Positions 5,813-7,865 of a stretch of 7,865 bases of DNA are shown here, in pieces. Every line of letters begins with the position of its first letter. Positions within the stretch are counted from its first letter, which is position 1. Source of the stretch: JBAYJY01 sp041664945 (lineage in GTDB: Bacteria > UBP15 > UBA6099); assembly GCA_041664945.1 (NCBI GenBank), contig JBAYJY010000206.1, forward strand, positions 1 through 7,865, in the 5' to 3' direction. Both the position numbers and the translations under genes were made by a program. The notes below the pieces were generated by a model. It did not search any database, had not been told where the DNA came from, and saw only the letters and a program-made list of their open reading frames with translations.

Positions 5813-6577
5813 ATGTCGGAAACAAGTTTTCAGCTTACCGGGAAGAAGGCGATAGTGACGGGGGCCAGCCGAGGCATCGGGCAGTCGATAGCTGTGGCGC
5901 TTGCGAAAGCCGGCGCGGATGTGGCGATATGCAGCCGCAAACAGGCGGACCTCGAACCAGTGGCGGAAGAAATCCGGGCGTTGGGCCGCGAGGCGCTCCC
6001 CATTGCGTGCCACATAGGTAAATCGGAGAACATCAAGCCGTTCCTCGCGCAGGTCTATGAGAAATTCGGGACAGTGGATATTCTTGTCAACAACGCGGCG
6101 ACGAATCCGATATTCGGGCCGATTCTGAACGCGGAGGAATGGGCGTTCGACAAGATCATGGATGTGAACTTGAAAGGACCGTTTCTTTTGAGCCTCGAAG
6201 TCGGCAAGAAAATGTTGAAAGAGAAAAAGGGGAGCATAATAAATGTGGCGTCCGTCGCCGGGATCACGCCCGGACTCGGACTCGGCGTCTATTCCGTCAG
6301 CAAAGCTGGTCTGATAATGCTGACGAAGGTAATGGCGCATGAATGGGGATCGGCAGGAGTGCGCGTTAATTCGCTCGCGCCGGGCGTGATCAAGACAAAG
6401 TTCAGTTCGGCGATCTGGAGCAGCGATGTGTTTCTGAAGGAAGTAGTAAAGTCATATCCGCTCGGCCGTATCGGCGAGCCGGAAGATGTCGCGGGCGCAT
6501 GCGTATTTCTCGCATCTGACGCCGCGGCGTTCATCACCGGGCAAACGCTGGTGATCGACGGCGGCGGAAGAATGTAA
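5813..6577 (+). CDS. Short-chain dehydrogenase/reductase (SDR), DHRS4-like
   Basis: This 254-residue classical SDR is an NAD(P)-dependent cytoplasmic oxidoreductase for a hydroxyl/carbonyl substrate. Visible motifs are the cofactor loop TGASRGIG (16-23), the adenine-ring NNAA (93-96), and the catalytic tetrad N119, S147, Y160 and K164 (YSVSK). S41-R42-K43 after the second beta strand favours NADPH over NADH. At 66-70, CHIGK replaces the usual C-D-V of FabG-type enzymes, and LAPGVIKTKFSSAIW (about 192-206) follows. As I recall, both are hallmarks of the DHRS4-like carbonyl reductase group rather than FabG proper, and bacterial members are often named glucose 1-dehydrogenase or 3-oxoacyl-ACP reductase without proof. 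The substrate is therefore unknown. A strong AGGAGG (5799-5804) lies 8 nt before the ATG. The gene follows asnB by 220 bp, and a terminator follows 44 bp after its stop. Confidence 0.93.
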   Translation: MSETSFQLTGKKAIVTGASRGIGQSIAVALAKAGADVAICSRKQADLEPVAEEIRALGREALPIACHIGKSENIKPFLAQVYEKFGTVDILVNNAATNPIFGPILNAEEWAFDKIMDVNLKGPFLLSLEVGKKMLKEKKGSIINVASVAGITPGLGLGVYSVSKAGLIMLTKVMAHEWGSAGVRVNSLAPGVIKTKFSSAIWSSDVFLKEVVKSYPLGRIGEPEDVAGACVFLASDAAAFITGQTLVIDGGGRM

Positions 6578-6621
6578 ACGCGCCGGCGAGCGGTTGTTAT
6601 AAACTGAATAGGAATTGAAAA

Positions 6622-6648
6622 GGGCGGTCTGCGTAGGCCGCTCTTTTT
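6622..6648 (+). terminator. Rho-independent terminator after the SDR gene
   Basis: An 8-bp stem, GGGCGGTC (6622-6629) and GGCCGCTC (6636-6643), includes two G-U pairs and a 6-nt loop, and is followed by five T (6644-6648). On the minus strand the two wobble pairs become A/C mismatches, so it works less well for the convergent lipoprotein gene, although TTTT follows there too. Confidence 0.85.
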
Positions 6649-6719
6649 GTTGCGGATATTTATAAATACTTTAGTAGGCGCGCTGTATGCCGCGCTTGAA
6701 ATTCCGGTGAAACGCAGTC

Positions 6720-7250
6720 TTAAAATATTTCGATATTAACGTCCTTGATCGTTTGTCCTGGTTTCATAGTGAAGAAAGCCGACTCGCCGAGGCCGTCCTT
6801 GACGCTTGCGGCGCAAAAGAGTTCGGTCATTATGCAGAACGGCGGCGCCGTGTCCCAGACAGATAGAATGCGCCACTTGCCGGCCGGAACGTTTTTCATT
6901 ATGTAATTCATTTTTTTAGTTTTCAATGTTTCTTTCGGGTATATTGAAGCGGCCACGAGAACAACCTCGTTGGGCATTTTGCTTTCGTCGATAATGTAAA
7001 GGAAGAGATTTCCTTTTGTCGAGTCGAAGCGATCGAAAGCGATCGAGCCTTCGACAGCGCCGAGCGATGAGGGCGGAGCGGATTCCGTCGCCGGAACGAC
7101 TGCGGTTATCGGGGCGGCCTGATCTGGTTGCTTTTGGACAACCGGCGTTTTTGGGCCGGCGGGCGGCTTTTTCTCTTTCACCGCTATTTTGGGTTTCGAA
7201 CAACCCGCTGCGAGCAGCGCAATAAGCGCGATTATGATATATTTGCGCAT
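6720..7250 (-). CDS. Small predicted lipoprotein of unknown function
   Basis: The 176-residue protein has a clear lipoprotein signal: MRKY, a hydrophobic stretch IIIALIALLA and a lipobox-like AAGC with the lipidated cysteine at 17 (Ala rather than Leu at -3). A Lys/Pro/Ala-rich linker (about 18-65) would cross the periplasm or cell wall. The rest (about 66-176) contains an unannotated compact domain, starting GAVEGSIAFD and including LFLYIIDE, MKNVPAGKWRILSVWD and a C-terminal MKPGQTIKDVNIEIF. The PAGKW segment and the closing G-x-T-x-x-x-V-x-I strand recall carboxypeptidase-regulatory-like beta domains, a weak resemblance only. Two cysteines lie near residue 138-145. AGGAG (7260-7256) is only 5 nt from the ATG. 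It follows apgM by 37 nt, so the two probably share a transcript. No family is recognised. Confidence 0.82.
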   Translation of the reverse strand: MRKYIIIALIALLAAGCSKPKIAVKEKKPPAGPKTPVVQKQPDQAAPITAVVPATESAPPSSLGAVEGSIAFDRFDSTKGNLFLYIIDESKMPNEVVLVAASIYPKETLKTKKMNYIMKNVPAGKWRILSVWDTAPPFCIMTELFCAASVKDGLGESAFFTMKPGQTIKDVNIEIF

Positions 7251-7287
7251 GGCGACTCCTTAACGAAAATTATATTGTGTCTTGCCA

Positions 7288-7865
7288 TCAAGCCCCGAAT
7301 TTTTGCATTTTGTGCGCGTTCGCGAGCATGAGCGGCATAAGTGAAACCGACGGGATGCGGCCGAGTCCGCCGCCGATGCAGGCGAGTTCTGTGAATTCGC
7401 TGACAGCGTCGCGCCGGCAGCAGCCGGAACTGAGAACGAGCGGCACGGGATGCCATGAATGCGCTTTGAGAAGCGCGGGTGTCGAGTGATCGCCGGTGAC
7501 GGCTATAACGCCGGGATTCAGCGCCATGATTTCGGGAAGAGCGGCGTCGAACATTTCTATCATGGACACTTTGCGGTCGAAATCGCCGTCTTCGCCGGAG
7601 CTGTCCGTTTTTTTATAGTGGAAGAAAAAGAAGTCGTGATCCGCCCATTTATCCTTGAGGGTTTTAATTTCATCGGCGACGGTTTCGCCGGCGGAATCGT
7701 AAACGGTCATGCCGACGATGCGGGCGAGTCCTTTGTAATCCGGATAAACGGCGACCGCGCCGGGATTGAGTCTGGTAACGTCCTGCATTTGTGGAACGTG
7801 CGGATAGGCGTCGAAGCCGCGAAGCAACAGGCCGTTCGCCGGGCTTTGCCCCTTAAGTCGCTGGA
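7288..7865 (-). CDS. apgM: 2,3-bisphosphoglycerate-independent phosphoglycerate mutase, archaeal type, C-terminal part
   Basis: The enzyme interconverts 3- and 2-phosphoglycerate in glycolysis/gluconeogenesis and belongs to the alkaline phosphatase superfamily. The window holds the last 192 residues; the family is about 400 long. The frame is open to the right edge, reading QRLKGQSPANGLLLRGFD, so the TTG at 7827 is an internal leucine, not a start. Diagnostic segments are HYKKTDSSGEDGDF, with the metal-ligand Asp of the family, then VIAVTGDHSTPALLKAHSWH with the D-H metal ligands, then CIGGGLGRIPSVSLMPLML and the typical end KFGA. This is the ApgM branch rather than the GpmI branch, common in archaea and some bacterial phyla. 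It is the upstream gene of the lipoprotein gene. Confidence 0.94.
   Translation of the reverse strand, partial: QRLKGQSPANGLLLRGFDAYPHVPQMQDVTRLNPGAVAVYPDYKGLARIVGMTVYDSAGETVADEIKTLKDKWADHDFFFFHYKKTDSSGEDGDFDRKVSMIEMFDAALPEIMALNPGVIAVTGDHSTPALLKAHSWHPVPLVLSSGCCRRDAVSEFTELACIGGGLGRIPSVSLMPLMLANAHKMQKFGA

Noticed and set aside
5792..6340. Minus-strand open frame of 182 codons opposite the SDR gene
   Set aside because: The SDR on the other strand has all catalytic motifs and a strong ribosome site; this frame has neither.
7288..7827. apgM starting at the TTG at 7827
   Set aside because: The frame stays open to the window edge and upstream residues fit the family, so this is an internal leucine codon of a partial gene.

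Overview
The window is bacterial chromosomal DNA with an ordinary housekeeping and accessory gene mix. There is no rRNA, tRNA, CRISPR array, transposase, integrase or phage gene. A lipoprotein signal, Shine-Dalgarno sites and Rho-independent terminators mark it as bacterial. The coding regions look moderately GC-rich and the intergenic regions are strongly AT-rich. The presence of an electron transfer flavoprotein pair, an archaeal-type (ApgM) phosphoglycerate mutase and scattered short GTCATTSCGAGG-like intergenic repeats would fit an anaerobic or uncultured diderm lineage such as a deltaproteobacterial relative. That placement is inference only.

Layout: positions 1-1248 (minus strand) hold an etfB-etfA operon, with etfA running off the left edge. 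Upstream lies an inferred leader of about 200 nt with several helices, then a roughly 100-bp stretch carrying outward-facing promoter-like elements with two inverted copies of a GGTAATGT-type box. On the plus strand a small AT-rich gene (1733-2212) encodes a DUF2007-like domain joined to a four-cysteine zinc ribbon. Positions 2213-2690 are gene-free and hold degenerate repeats and a possible gene remnant. A stand-alone response regulator (minus, ending at 2772) has its own terminator. A 424-bp gap separates it from a divergent asnB-type asparagine synthetase (3715-5592, plus). After a gap containing an inverted repeat comes a short-chain dehydrogenase/reductase of the DHRS4-like type (5813-6577, plus) with a terminator. 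From the right edge, a partial apgM and a small lipoprotein gene form a minus-strand pair converging on that terminator.

Functional links: EtfAB accepts electrons from acyl-CoA dehydrogenases or similar flavoenzymes. The SDR could act on a hydroxyacyl or carbonyl substrate in the same general metabolism, but it is about 4.5 kb away and not co-transcribed. AsnB makes asparagine and ApgM serves glycolysis/gluconeogenesis. I see no clear multi-gene novel system. The least explained parts are the etfB leader, the symmetric divergent promoter region and the DUF2007/zinc-ribbon protein.
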